Positions 22,715 to 31,393 of a DNA stretch of 64,000 bases are shown here, one piece after another. Source of the DNA: Streptomyces sp. NRRL F-6676 (lineage in GTDB: Bacteria > Actinomycetota > Actinomycetes > Streptomycetales > Streptomycetaceae). Position 1 is the stretch's first letter; each line of letters begins with the position of its first letter. Below the pieces are notes generated by a model. That model was not told where the DNA came from and did not search any database. It was given only the letters and a program-made list of their open reading frames with translations. Both the position numbers and the translations under genes were made by a program. The stretch spans positions 60,477 to 124,476 of the forward strand of contig NZ_JOHS01000018.1 in assembly GCF_000725625.1 (NCBI RefSeq), written 5' to 3'.

Positions 22715-23470
22715 TCAGAACCCCCGCAGCGCGCCCCCGTCCACCGGCAGCATCACACCCGTCAGATACGACGCCCCCGGCGACAGCACGAACGCCGCCA
22801 CCCGCCCGAACTCCTCGGGCAACCCGTACCGCCGCAACGGAATCCGCGACTCCTGCGCCCGCCGCGTCGCCTCCGGATCCGCGGACAACGCGTCCAGCTC
22901 CCGCACCCGGTCCGTATCGATCCGTACCGGCAACAACCCCACCACGCGGATCCCCCGCGGCCCCAACTCGTCCGCCAGCGACTTCGCGAACCCCGCCAGC
23001 CCCGGCCGCAGCCCGTTCGAAATCGTGAGCCCCGGCACCGGCTCGTACACCGACCCCGACAGCACGAACCCGATCACCCCGCCCTCCGCCAGCTCCGCCG
23101 CGGCCGCCCGCGCCATCCGCACCGCCCCCAGGAACACGGATTCGAACGCGGCCCCCCACTGCTCGTCCGTGGTGTCGGCGACGAACCCCGGCGGCGGCCC
23201 GCCCACACTCACCAGCACCCCGTGGAAGCCGCCGAAGTGCTCACGCGCGGCGGCGATCAGCCGGGCCGGCGTCTCCGGGTCGGCATTGTCCGCGGCCACC
23301 CCCACCGCGTTCGGCCCGAGCTCCGCCGCGGCCTCGGCCACGGCCTTCTCGTCCCGGCCGGTGAGCACCACCTTGGCCCCGTCGGCCACCAGCTCCCGCG
23401 CGGCGGCGTTGCCCAGCCCCCGGGTCGCCCCGGTGACCACGTACACACGGTCCTTCAGTCCAAGATCCAT
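22715..23470 (-). CDS. SDR-fold protein lacking the usual catalytic Tyr/Lys
   Basis: Predicted 251 residues. The N-terminal NAD(P) motif TGATRGLG is intact. Where classical SDR enzymes have YxxxK, this one reads SNGLR, so the catalytic Tyr and Lys are replaced while the following helix aligns. Such members exist within the SDR superfamily and may be altered-mechanism enzymes or binders. It begins shortly after the GH15 stop on the same strand, so the two may be cotranscribed. Confidence 0.85.
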   Translation of the reverse strand: MDLGLKDRVYVVTGATRGLGNAAARELVADGAKVVLTGRDEKAVAEAAAELGPNAVGVAADNADPETPARLIAAAREHFGGFHGVLVSVGGPPPGFVADTTDEQWGAAFESVFLGAVRMARAAAAELAEGGVIGFVLSGSVYEPVPGLTISNGLRPGLAGFAKSLADELGPRGIRVVGLLPVRIDTDRVRELDALSADPEATRRAQESRIPLRRYGLPEEFGRVAAFVLSPGASYLTGVMLPVDGGALRGF

Positions 23471-23485
23471 ACGCCTATCCTGCCC

Positions 23486-25288
23486 TCACTGCTGCGGGAA
23501 CGCGGGGCTGGCCCCCTTGCCGCCGTACAGGCACAGCGCCGTGTTGACCAGGCCCAGATGGCTGAACGCCTGCGGGAAGTTGCCGAGCTGACGGCCGTCG
23601 ACCGGGTCGTACTCCTCGGCGAGCAGCCCGACGTCGTTGGCGAGGGCGACGATCCGTTCGAACAGTTCCCTGGCCTCCTCCGTGCGGCCCGTCAGATGCA
23701 GCGCCTCCGCGAGCCAGAAGGAGCAGACCAGGAACGTCCCCTCGTCGCCGGGCAGCCCGTCGACGTTGGGGCCGGCCGTGCTGTAGCGGCGTACGAAGCC
23801 CTCGTGGCCCAGCTCCGCGCGGACCGCGTCGACCGTGCCGACCACCCGGGGATCCTCCGGCGGCAGGAAGCCGACCCGGGGGATGAGCAGCAGCGAGGCG
23901 TCCAGCTCCTGCGAGCCGTAGAACTGGGTGAACGTGTTCCGCTTCGGGTCGTACCCCCGTTCGCACACCTCCCGGTGCACCTCGTCCCGCATCGCCCGCC
24001 AGCCGTCGAGATCGCCGTCGAGCTCGGGATTCTCCTCCAGCGCGCGCACCGCGCGGTCGGCGGCCACCCACGCCATCACCTTGGAGTAGACGAAGTGCCG
24101 GCGGCCGCCGCGCACCTCCCACAGCCCCTCGTCGGGCTGCTTCCAGGCGGTGCGCAGGAAGTCCATCAGGGCCCGCTGCACCTGCCACATGTGCGGCTTG
24201 GCGGGCAGCCCGGCGCTGAGCCCGAGCGAGAGGGAGTCGATGACCTCGCCGTACACGTCCAGCTGGAGCTGGGTCACCGCGTCGTTGCCGATCCGTACGG
24301 GGGAGGAGCCGGCGTAGCCGGAGAGCCAGGGCAGCTCCACCTCGCGCAGCCGCCGCTCGCCCGAGAGGCCGTACATGATCTGGAGGTCGGCGGGGTCGCC
24401 GGCGACCGCGCGCAGCAGCCAGTCCCGCCACGCCTCGGCCTCGTCCAGATAGCCGGCGCCGAGCAGCGCGTTCAGGGTGAGCGTGGAGTCGCGCAGCCAG
24501 GAGTAGCGGTAGTCCCAGTTGCGGACCCCGCCCAGCTGTTCGGGCAGTGAGGTGGTCGGCGCGGCGACGATGCCGCCGGTCGGCCGGTACGTGAGCGCCT
24601 TGAGGGTGATCAGGGAGCGCACGACGGCGTCCCGGTGCGGCCCGTCGTAGCGGCACTTGGCCGCCCAGTCCTGCCAGTCCGCGAGGCTGGTGCGCAGGGC
24701 GGTGTACGGGTCGACGAGCGGGGGGCGCGGTTCGTGCGAGGGGTGCCAGGTGAGGACGAAGGCGACCTTCTCGCCCTCCCGCACGGTGAACTCCGAGTGT
24801 GTGCAGAAGTCCTCGCCCCAGGTGCGCACATGCGGCTCGCTGCGCAGCCAGACGGCGTCGGGCCCCGCGACCGCCACGCGGTGGCCGTCGGTGCGCCGCA
24901 TCCAGGGGACGATCGAGCCGTAGTCGAAACGCAGCCGGAGCGCGCCGCGCATGGTGACGGCACCGGACAGCCCTTCGACGATGCGGACGACGTCGGGGGC
25001 GCGGTCGCGCTGCGGCATCAGGTCGGTGACGCGGACCGATCCCTCCGGGGTGTCCCACTCGGTGTCCAGGATCAGGGAGTCGGGCCGGTAGGCCCGCCGG
25101 GCGCAGGTCTCGGCCCCCTTGGGCGCGAGGCGCCAGTGGCCGTTCTGTCTGTCGCCGAGGAGTGCGGCGAAGCAGGCCCCGGAATCGAAGCGGGGCAGAC
25201 AGAGCCAGTCGAGGGAACCGGCTCTGCTGACCAGCGCGGCGGTCTGTTCGTCACCGATGAGGGCGTAGTCCTCGATGCGCAACTCCAT
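23486..25288 (-). CDS. Glycoside hydrolase family 15 (glucoamylase/trehalase-like)
   Basis: Predicted 600-residue cytoplasmic enzyme without signal peptide. The N-terminal beta domain (IEDYALIGDEQTAALV) is followed by the alpha/alpha barrel with WDYRYSWLRDSTLTLNAL. The likely catalytic acids are Glu in GLWEVRG and Glu in GDEGTFLVCSFWLAEAL. In actinobacteria this subfamily often hydrolyses trehalose. ATG at 25288 was chosen because the family N-terminus starts there. A weak gap of 15 bp separates it from the SDR gene. Confidence 0.9.
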   Translation of the reverse strand: MELRIEDYALIGDEQTAALVSRAGSLDWLCLPRFDSGACFAALLGDRQNGHWRLAPKGAETCARRAYRPDSLILDTEWDTPEGSVRVTDLMPQRDRAPDVVRIVEGLSGAVTMRGALRLRFDYGSIVPWMRRTDGHRVAVAGPDAVWLRSEPHVRTWGEDFCTHSEFTVREGEKVAFVLTWHPSHEPRPPLVDPYTALRTSLADWQDWAAKCRYDGPHRDAVVRSLITLKALTYRPTGGIVAAPTTSLPEQLGGVRNWDYRYSWLRDSTLTLNALLGAGYLDEAEAWRDWLLRAVAGDPADLQIMYGLSGERRLREVELPWLSGYAGSSPVRIGNDAVTQLQLDVYGEVIDSLSLGLSAGLPAKPHMWQVQRALMDFLRTAWKQPDEGLWEVRGGRRHFVYSKVMAWVAADRAVRALEENPELDGDLDGWRAMRDEVHREVCERGYDPKRNTFTQFYGSQELDASLLLIPRVGFLPPEDPRVVGTVDAVRAELGHEGFVRRYSTAGPNVDGLPGDEGTFLVCSFWLAEALHLTGRTEEARELFERIVALANDVGLLAEEYDPVDGRQLGNFPQAFSHLGLVNTALCLYGGKGASPAFPQQ

Positions 25289-25373
25289 GCGGCTGCGGGT
25301 TCCCGGAACGGGACCGGCGCAATCACGCAGGCCCGGGGCGCACGGAGGCATCGAAAGCCCCCCGGGACGGGCC

Positions 25374-26189
25374 TTACGCCGTGGCGGGTTCCCGCGACTC
25401 CGCCGTGTCGCCGTTCCCGTCGTTCTCGCCGTTCTCGCGCTCCGCGCCCGCCCGGTCGCGGGCCTCCCGCCGGGCCAGGACGACCCAGCCCACCGGAACG
25501 CCTGCCGAGAACAGCCACCACTGGACGGCGTACGCCATGTGGGGGCCGATGTCGCTGTGGTTGGGGTCCGGGATCAGCTCCGGGCTGCCGCCCTTCGGCT
25601 CCGGCGCCGTCAGCTCCACATAGCCGCCGAGGACCTGCTTGCCGAGCCGGTCGGCCTCCTCCTTGCTGTTGATCAGCATGACCTGGCGGTCGGGGAGGCC
25701 CTTGACGTTCTTGATGCCGCTGTCGGCGGTCGTCTGGTCCGGCATCAGCCGCCCGGTGACGGTGATCTCACCGTGCGCGGGCGCCGGGATCTTCGGGAAC
25801 TCGGTCTGCGCGCCGTCCGCCGGGACCCAGCCCCGGTTGACCAGCAGTACCTTGCCGTCGTCCAGGACGAACGGGGTCAGCACGTGATAGCCGACCTCGC
25901 CGTCGGTGTTCGTACGGCGCCGGACGACGACCTCGTGCGCGGTGTCGAAGCGGCCCTCCGCGGTCACCCTGCGGTACAGGTCGACGTGTTTGACCTGGCC
26001 GCCCGGGGAGGTGAGCGACTCGGCGGGCACCGGCTTCGCGGCCAGCGAGTCGCCTATCACCTTGTTCAGCGCCACCTTGTGCTCGTGCCGGTGCAGCTGC
26101 CAGAAGCCCAGCTCGATCATCGTCGGGATGAGCACGAGTGCGATGAGGGTGAGGATCACCCACTGCCGGGACAACAGGAAGCGGTACAC
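25374..26189 (-). CDS. SURF1-family cytochrome oxidase assembly protein
   Basis: Predicted 271 residues from a GTG start. An N-terminal transmembrane segment (residues 9-30, IPTMIELGFWQLHRHEHK) and a C-terminal one (near 215-235, AYAVQWWLFSAGVPVGWVVLARR) flank an extracytoplasmic domain with VLLVNRGWVP. This is the SURF1 topology; it helps build heme-copper oxidase. The C-terminus is a charged tail. Confidence 0.9.
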   Translation of the reverse strand: MYRFLLSRQWVILTLIALVLIPTMIELGFWQLHRHEHKVALNKVIGDSLAAKPVPAESLTSPGGQVKHVDLYRRVTAEGRFDTAHEVVVRRRTNTDGEVGYHVLTPFVLDDGKVLLVNRGWVPADGAQTEFPKIPAPAHGEITVTGRLMPDQTTADSGIKNVKGLPDRQVMLINSKEEADRLGKQVLGGYVELTAPEPKGGSPELIPDPNHSDIGPHMAYAVQWWLFSAGVPVGWVVLARREARDRAGAERENGENDGNGDTAESREPATA

Positions 26190-26243
26190 CCGATGACGGT
26201 ACCTCCTGCGCGCGGGCGCCCGACGCGTAGGGGTCCCCCGGCG

Positions 26244-26477
26244 TCAGACCCGGTCCGTGATGCCCACCCTCCCCTCCGCGCGGGCGCAGTGCGCCCCGCA
26301 GTACCAGTGGCCGTCCACATCGACGCCCTGGCCGATGATCTGCACGCGGCAGTGCTCGCAGATCGGGGCCATCCGGTGGATCGCGCAGGAGAAGCAGTCG
26401 AAGACGTGCACCGCACCCTGGGCGTGCACCTCGAACGTCATGCCGTAGTCGTTTCCGCAGACCTCGCAACGTGCCAT
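26244..26477 (-). CDS. Small cysteine-rich, probably zinc-binding protein
   Basis: Predicted 77 residues with paired cysteines: CEVC, CFSC, CEHC and CGAHC, spaced as in treble-clef or LIM-like zinc ribbons. The N-terminus (MARCEVCGNDYG) is typical of a conserved actinobacterial family of unknown function. No catalytic motif. It is on the same strand as SURF1 with a 54-bp gap. Confidence 0.82.
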   Translation of the reverse strand: MARCEVCGNDYGMTFEVHAQGAVHVFDCFSCAIHRMAPICEHCRVQIIGQGVDVDGHWYCGAHCARAEGRVGITDRV

Positions 26478-26590
26478 GGGGGACAGGGTGCGGTGCCGCC
26501 CCGCGCCGGGCGAGCGACCGCCGGGCGCGTCGCCGCACCGTCACCCGTACGTCCGGTATGCGTTCCAAGTCTGTCTGTTTCCTCTTGTGG

Positions 26591-27604
26591 TCATTTGCGG
26601 CTGCTTGCGCCCTTCGCTTCGCCCGTCGCCGTCGCCGGTGCCACGTTCTGGAGGAGCTGGCCGAAGGCCGCCTCGTCGACCACCGGCGTGCCGAACTGCC
26701 GGGCCTTGACCACCTTGGAGGTGCCCGAGTCGGGATCGTTGGTGACGAGCAGGCTGGTGAGCCGGGACAGGCTCGTCGCCACGTGCAGCCCGGCGTCGAC
26801 CGCGCGGTCCTCCAGCAGTTCGCGGTCGACCGAGGTGTCCCCGGAGAACGCCACCCGCATCCCCTGCTTCAGCGGCCGGCCCTCCTCGTACCTGCCGGGG
26901 TTGGGGTAGGGGCACGGCGGCAGCTTGCGGGACTGGCGCCAACTCCCGGGCCGGTAGCCCCCGGCGGGCGTGGCCTGGCGGCCGATGCGCGGCGTGGCGG
27001 ACCACTCGGTGAGCGGCAGGCACTCCAGGAGCGGCAGCCGGACGTTGTCCCGCGCCGCCGCGTGCAGGCTCGGCCGGAACGCCTCGGCCAGCACGCGCGC
27101 GTCGTCCAGCGCGTGGTGCGCCCGCTGCTGGACGACGCCGAAGTGGGCGGCCAGCGTCTCCAGCTTGTGGTTGGGCAGCGGCAGCGCGAGCGCCTTGGAG
27201 AGCGCGATGGTGCACAGCCGCTGACGGACCGGCGGCTCGTGGCCCACGCGCGCGTACTCCCGGGCGATCATCGACCAGTCGAAGACCGCGTTGTGCGCGA
27301 CGAGCACCCGGCCCGCCAGCCGGGCCGCGAACTCCTCGGCCACCTCCTGGAACAGGGGCGCCCCCTCGAGCGCCTCGCTCGTCAGACCGTGTATCCACAC
27401 GGGGCCGGGATCGCGCTCCGGGTTGACCGTCGTGTACCAGTGGTCCTCGACCTCACCGCGCGCGTCCAGCCGGTAGACGGCCGCCGAGATGATGCGGTCG
27501 TCCCGGGCCAGACCTGTGGTCTCCACGTCGACGACCGCGTACCCCTGCGGATACGCGGCCGGCCAGGATGCCGGGGGCGCTGCGATCGTAGGGTCTTCGA
27601 GCAT
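26591..27604 (-). CDS. DEDDh 3'-5' exonuclease with C-terminal BRCT domain
   Basis: Predicted 337 residues. Exonuclease motifs DVETTG, HNAVFDWSM and HHALDDA give the D-E-D-D and His set of DnaQ-like proofreading nucleases. After a basic linker, residues about 250-325 form a BRCT domain (GMRVAFSGDTS ... LLVTNDPDSGTSKVVKARQFGTPVV). ATG at 27604 is used; a TTG at 27610 is better spaced from an upstream GGAGG and may be the real start. Likely in DNA repair or RNA/DNA end processing. Confidence 0.88.
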   Translation of the reverse strand: MLEDPTIAAPPASWPAAYPQGYAVVDVETTGLARDDRIISAAVYRLDARGEVEDHWYTTVNPERDPGPVWIHGLTSEALEGAPLFQEVAEEFAARLAGRVLVAHNAVFDWSMIAREYARVGHEPPVRQRLCTIALSKALALPLPNHKLETLAAHFGVVQQRAHHALDDARVLAEAFRPSLHAAARDNVRLPLLECLPLTEWSATPRIGRQATPAGGYRPGSWRQSRKLPPCPYPNPGRYEEGRPLKQGMRVAFSGDTSVDRELLEDRAVDAGLHVATSLSRLTSLLVTNDPDSGTSKVVKARQFGTPVVDEAAFGQLLQNVAPATATGEAKGASSRK

Positions 27605-27682
27605 GGTCAATGAGAATACGGCCTCCTACTGACAGCGCCGACGGCCCCGTCCGGACCTGGCCCCACGAGGGCTGACGCCCCC

Positions 27683-29104
27683 TCACCGCCACCGGGCCGC
27701 GTCGGCGCCCCACGCCCCCGGCGGCCGCTCCCAGGTCACCGGGGAGTCCGCGAAGCGGACCGGCGACAGGGCGTACCGCAGCCGGCCCGCCCCGCTGCCC
27801 GTCTCCGCCAGCCAGGGCGAGGCGTCCTCGTACGGCGCCCCCGGCGCCGACGGGGCCGTCCCGGTACCCGGCGTCCCCGCCTCCGTCAGCCCCGCCTCCG
27901 TCAGCCCCGCCCCCGTCAGCCACGCCGCCGTCCGCGCCAGGGCGAGCCGTACGACGCGGGAGCCGCCCCGTTCCGTCTGCTCGGTGAGGGACCGCAGGAC
28001 CGCCGCCGCCAGCAGATAGCCCGTGCCGTGGTCCAGGGCCTGCGCCGGCAGCACCCCAGGCCGGCCCGCCGCCCCCTCGGTCACCGCGATGCCGGTGGCG
28101 ACCTGCACCAGGCTGTCGAAGCCTCGGCGCCCGCCCCAGGGGCCGTACGCGCCCCACGCCGACAACTGCGCCACGACCAGCCCCGGCCGCCGCTCGGCGA
28201 GCGCCCGGGCGGAGAGCCCGAAGCGGTCCAGCGCGCCGGGCCGGTACCCCGTCACGACCACGTCGGCGCCGGTCAGCAGCTCCTCGAACGCCTTGCGGTC
28301 GCCCGGCGCCATCAGGTCGAGCGCCGTGGACCGCTTGCCGAAGTCCATGTCGAGGTGCTGGTCCGGGAGTTCGGGGAGCCCGGGGCTGTCGATCCGCAGC
28401 ACGTCGGCGCCGAGCAGGGCGAGCGTGCGGGTGGCCACGGGTCCGGCGACGACCCGGGTGAGGTCCAGGACCCGCAGCCCCGCCATCGGGAGCAGGGGCG
28501 CACCCGTGAGCGGCACGGGCGTGCGCGCCGGCGCGTCGTCCAGGCGCTCGCGCTCCACCAGGGGGTGCGTGACGAGCGCCCTGCCCTGCGCGTGCGCCGC
28601 CCACTCCTCGGGCGTGCGCATCGCCACCGCGAGCCCCCCGGCCGCGTACACCGCCTCCTCCACCTCGGCGGCGGACCGTTCGGCGAGTACCGCCTCGACC
28701 GTCTCCGCGGTGGCGTCGGCCGTCAGTTCCAGCGCGCCGAGCAAGCGTGCCCGGTGGTGCGGGTAGTTGGCGTGCGTGCGCACCCAGCCGTCCGTGGTGC
28801 GCCAGAAGCGCGACAGCGGCGCGAACGTCTCCGGCGCGCGCCCCTCGACCCGCAGCTGCCGTTCGCTGTGGAAGGCGGTCGCGACGGCCCCGTCGTCCAC
28901 CCGCACCTCGGGCACCTGTACGAGCCCGGCCCGCCGCGCTTGCCACTCGGCGCCGGCCAGCGCGCACGCCCCCACGCACGCCCGCGCCAGCTCCCGCACG
29001 GGCAGCCGAGCCGCGAGCGCCCCCTCCCGTACGACGGCCGAGACCCGGGGGACCAGCGACGCGTCCCCGCCCAGCGCCGCCCACGCCATGTCGATGTCGG
29101 TCAT
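27683..29104 (-). CDS. CaiB/BaiF class III CoA-transferase, apparently permuted
   Basis: Predicted 473 residues. The usual class III start, GLRVLDLTRVVAGPVATR...ADVLRID, appears only at about residue 208. It is preceded by a segment that resembles the family's C-terminal part (FRF-like SRFWRTTDGWVRTHANYPHH and RTPEEWAAHAQGRAL). After the core with GYRPGALDRFG and ALDHGTGYLLAAAVL there is a short repeat (LTEAG twice) and a brief tail. This suggests a rearranged domain order. Enzymes of the family transfer CoA between carboxylates; substrate unknown. Confidence 0.85.
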   Translation of the reverse strand: MTDIDMAWAALGGDASLVPRVSAVVREGALAARLPVRELARACVGACALAGAEWQARRAGLVQVPEVRVDDGAVATAFHSERQLRVEGRAPETFAPLSRFWRTTDGWVRTHANYPHHRARLLGALELTADATAETVEAVLAERSAAEVEEAVYAAGGLAVAMRTPEEWAAHAQGRALVTHPLVERERLDDAPARTPVPLTGAPLLPMAGLRVLDLTRVVAGPVATRTLALLGADVLRIDSPGLPELPDQHLDMDFGKRSTALDLMAPGDRKAFEELLTGADVVVTGYRPGALDRFGLSARALAERRPGLVVAQLSAWGAYGPWGGRRGFDSLVQVATGIAVTEGAAGRPGVLPAQALDHGTGYLLAAAVLRSLTEQTERGGSRVVRLALARTAAWLTGAGLTEAGLTEAGTPGTGTAPSAPGAPYEDASPWLAETGSGAGRLRYALSPVRFADSPVTWERPPGAWGADAARWR

Positions 29105-29135
29105 GACCGCAGTATGCGCGGGCGCGCGGCGCACG

Positions 29136-29172
29136 AGAGGGCCGGGTGCGCCACAGGCGCGCCCGGCCCCTC
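29136..29172 (-). terminator. GC-rich hairpin after the subtilase gene
   Basis: GAGGGCCGGGTGCGCC and GGCGCGCCCGGCCCCTC pair imperfectly around a short loop. It lies 16 bp beyond the subtilase stop on the minus strand and upstream of the CoA-transferase start. Confidence 0.6.
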
Positions 29173-29187
29173 ACCTGCCGAACGGGA

Positions 29188-30702
29188 CTACCGCGTGACC
29201 GCCTTGAGCGCGTTCACGGTGCCCCACCCGTAGAACCCGTTGCGGTTCTTCGAGCCCTCGCACACCGCGTCGACCTTGCCGTCCGAGTCGATGTCGTACG
29301 GCTTGGTGCACGGCGTGGCGTCGGCCTCGGCGTACAGCAGGGCCTTCACCAGCGCGGCGGAAGCGTGCGGGTGCGTCGACTTGATGAGCGCGGCCACACC
29401 GGCGACGTGCGGGCTCGCCATCGACGTACCGGCCATGTAGCCCCAGCCGCCGCCCGGCAGTGGGCCGAGGATCAGGCCACTGTTGGCGGGCGGGGCCGGG
29501 GTCTGGTAGGCCGTCGAGTCACCGCCGGGCGCGGCGACGTCGATCTGGCCGAGGCCGTAGTTGGAGAACGACGACTTGATGCCCTTGGCGCCGGTCGCGG
29601 CGACGGTGACGACACCCGGCAGCTGGGTCGGGATGTCGTAGCACTTGGAGGTGTCGATCACCCGGTCCCCGGGGGTGGTGTCGTTGGGGGAGGAGGGGTC
29701 GGTGATCTCGTCCGCGGCCAGGTCGTAGCTCTCGTTGCCGGCGGCGGCGACGTTGACCGTGCCCTTGTGCTCCGCGTACCGGGTGGCCCGGGTCAGGGCC
29801 GTGACGAGCGCCTTCTGGTCCGGGTCGTCGGTGCAGTTGAAGTACCAGGGGTCGGTGTAATAGCTGTTGTTGGTGACGTCGACGCCGTGGTCGGCGGCCC
29901 ACATGAAGCCGCACACCACCGCCTCGGTGTAGAAGAAGCCGGCCGTCGTGGCGACCTTGATGCCGGCCACCTTCACGCCCGGCGCGACACCGGTGATGCC
30001 GACGCCGTTCTTGGCGCCCGCGATCTCGCCCGCCACGTGCGTGCCGTGCGGGCTCTCCTCGGCGGTGGGCCGCCAGGCGCCGTCGGCCGTGTTCGCCTTG
30101 CCGGAGACGCAGTTGGCGGAGGCCTGGCGGTCGAAGTTGGGCGCGATGTCCGGGTGGGTGTCGTCGACGCCGGTGTCGATGACGGCGACCGTCACCTTGC
30201 GGCTGCCGAGCGTCTTCTCGTGCGCCTTGTCCGCTTTGATGGCGGGCAGGTCCCACTGCAACGGCTCCAGCGGGTCCTGGCCGTCGACGGCCTGGGCGCC
30301 CGCCACCTCCTGCGCCGAGAGCGCCTTGGGGGTGCCGACGTCGGTGGTGGACTGCGCGGGCAGCGGGGCGGTACGGGTCGCACCGGCCGACTGGACGCCG
30401 GGCACCCGGCGGACGGTTCTCGCGAAGTCGGCGTTCGAGGAGTGGACGACGATGACGCCTATCTTGTCGTACGAGGTGACGACCGTGCCGCCGGCCCTGC
30501 TGATGGCCCGCTGCACCCGGGCCGAACTGCCGTGCCCCGGGGTGACGTTGACGACGTAGCTGAGCGGGGTGCCGTCGGCCGTGGCGGCCCCCGGCGTCCC
30601 CTCGGCGGCGAAGGCGCCGGTGTTCGGCAGGAAGGCGAGGGCGGAGGCCATGGCCATTCCGAGCGGAAGGGCTATGACGCGGCGCGAGCGCAGACGAGGC
30701 AT
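29188..30702 (-). CDS. Secreted subtilisin-like serine protease (S8 family)
   Basis: Predicted 504-residue preproprotein. Signal peptide residues 1-32 (RSRR, hydrophobic core, AFA). An inhibitor-type propeptide occupies about 45-115 (LSYVVNV...GVIVVHSSN). The catalytic triad can be read as Asp176 (VIDTGVDDTHPD), His219 (HGTHVAG) and Ser427 (GTSMASPHVAG), with the oxyanion Asn in AAAGNES. Four or more Cys in the mature part suggest disulphides. Monocistronic, with its own promoter and terminator. Confidence 0.94.
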   Translation of the reverse strand: MPRLRSRRVIALPLGMAMASALAFLPNTGAFAAEGTPGAATADGTPLSYVVNVTPGHGSSARVQRAISRAGGTVVTSYDKIGVIVVHSSNADFARTVRRVPGVQSAGATRTAPLPAQSTTDVGTPKALSAQEVAGAQAVDGQDPLEPLQWDLPAIKADKAHEKTLGSRKVTVAVIDTGVDDTHPDIAPNFDRQASANCVSGKANTADGAWRPTAEESPHGTHVAGEIAGAKNGVGITGVAPGVKVAGIKVATTAGFFYTEAVVCGFMWAADHGVDVTNNSYYTDPWYFNCTDDPDQKALVTALTRATRYAEHKGTVNVAAAGNESYDLAADEITDPSSPNDTTPGDRVIDTSKCYDIPTQLPGVVTVAATGAKGIKSSFSNYGLGQIDVAAPGGDSTAYQTPAPPANSGLILGPLPGGGWGYMAGTSMASPHVAGVAALIKSTHPHASAALVKALLYAEADATPCTKPYDIDSDGKVDAVCEGSKNRNGFYGWGTVNALKAVTR

Positions 30703-30786
30703 GGGATCTCCACATCATCCGTAAGCGTGAAAGCCCGGGACGCGGGTGGACGGCCCGGGCAGGTACATGACGGGTGGTGCAGGGTG

Positions 30787-30816
30787 ACGCTATCCCGCGT
30801 CCTCGCTGGTCAGCAA
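30787..30816 (-). promoter_or_regulatory. Probable promoter of the subtilase gene
   Basis: On the minus strand TTGCTG (30811-30816) and TAGCGT (30787-30792) are spaced by 18 bp, close to the vegetative consensus, about 85 bp before the start. The 334-bp gap 30703-31036 also holds the divergent DUF485 promoter, which I could not place. Confidence 0.5.
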
Positions 30817-31036
30817 TGAGTTCGCAAAATCACCCGGATTGATGATGTCTCGGCGGAGCGCCGAAGCGGGTGCCGAAGCGGGTACGGAAGACGTCCCCGG
30901 AAAGCCGCCGCGGATGTTGAACCGGTCGGCGGGCCGGTCCGTGACCTTGTGCAGGGAACGGGAGAGTGACCGGGAACACACCCTCCTCGTTCACCGTCGT
31001 CACCACCCGTACGCACCAGCAACGCGAGGAGACTTC

Positions 31037-31393
31037 GTGGCCACCGACGCACCTCCCCCTTCGAAGGCCGAACCCCGGCTCCCGTCGACCGAGGAGTTCA
31101 CCGCGGTGCAGCAGAGCGCCGAGTTCGGTGAACTGCGCCGCGCCCACCGGTCGTTCGCCTTCCCGCTGACCATCGCCTTCGCCGCCTGGTACCTGCTCTA
31201 CGTCCTGCTGTCCAACTACGCGGGCGACTTCATGGGCACCAAGCTCTTCGGCAACATCAACGTCGCCCTGGTGCTCGGCCTCGCCCAGTTCCTCACCACG
31301 TTCCTCATCGCCTGGTGGTACTCGCGGCACGCCGCCGCCAAGCTCGACCCCAAGGCGGACGCCATCAAGGCCCGGATGGAGGGCGGCGCATGA
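31037..31393 (+). CDS. DUF485 membrane protein
   Basis: Predicted 118 residues with two transmembrane helices (FAFPLTIAFAAWYLLYVLL and NVALVLGLAQFLTTFLIAWWY). A hydrophilic N-terminus contains the family segment SAEFGELRRAHRSF. DUF485 proteins are typically encoded just before sodium/acetate symporters, as here: its TGA overlaps the symporter ATG by 4 bp. GTG 31037 has GAGGAG upstream. Confidence 0.92.
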   Translation: MATDAPPPSKAEPRLPSTEEFTAVQQSAEFGELRRAHRSFAFPLTIAFAAWYLLYVLLSNYAGDFMGTKLFGNINVALVLGLAQFLTTFLIAWWYSRHAAAKLDPKADAIKARMEGGA

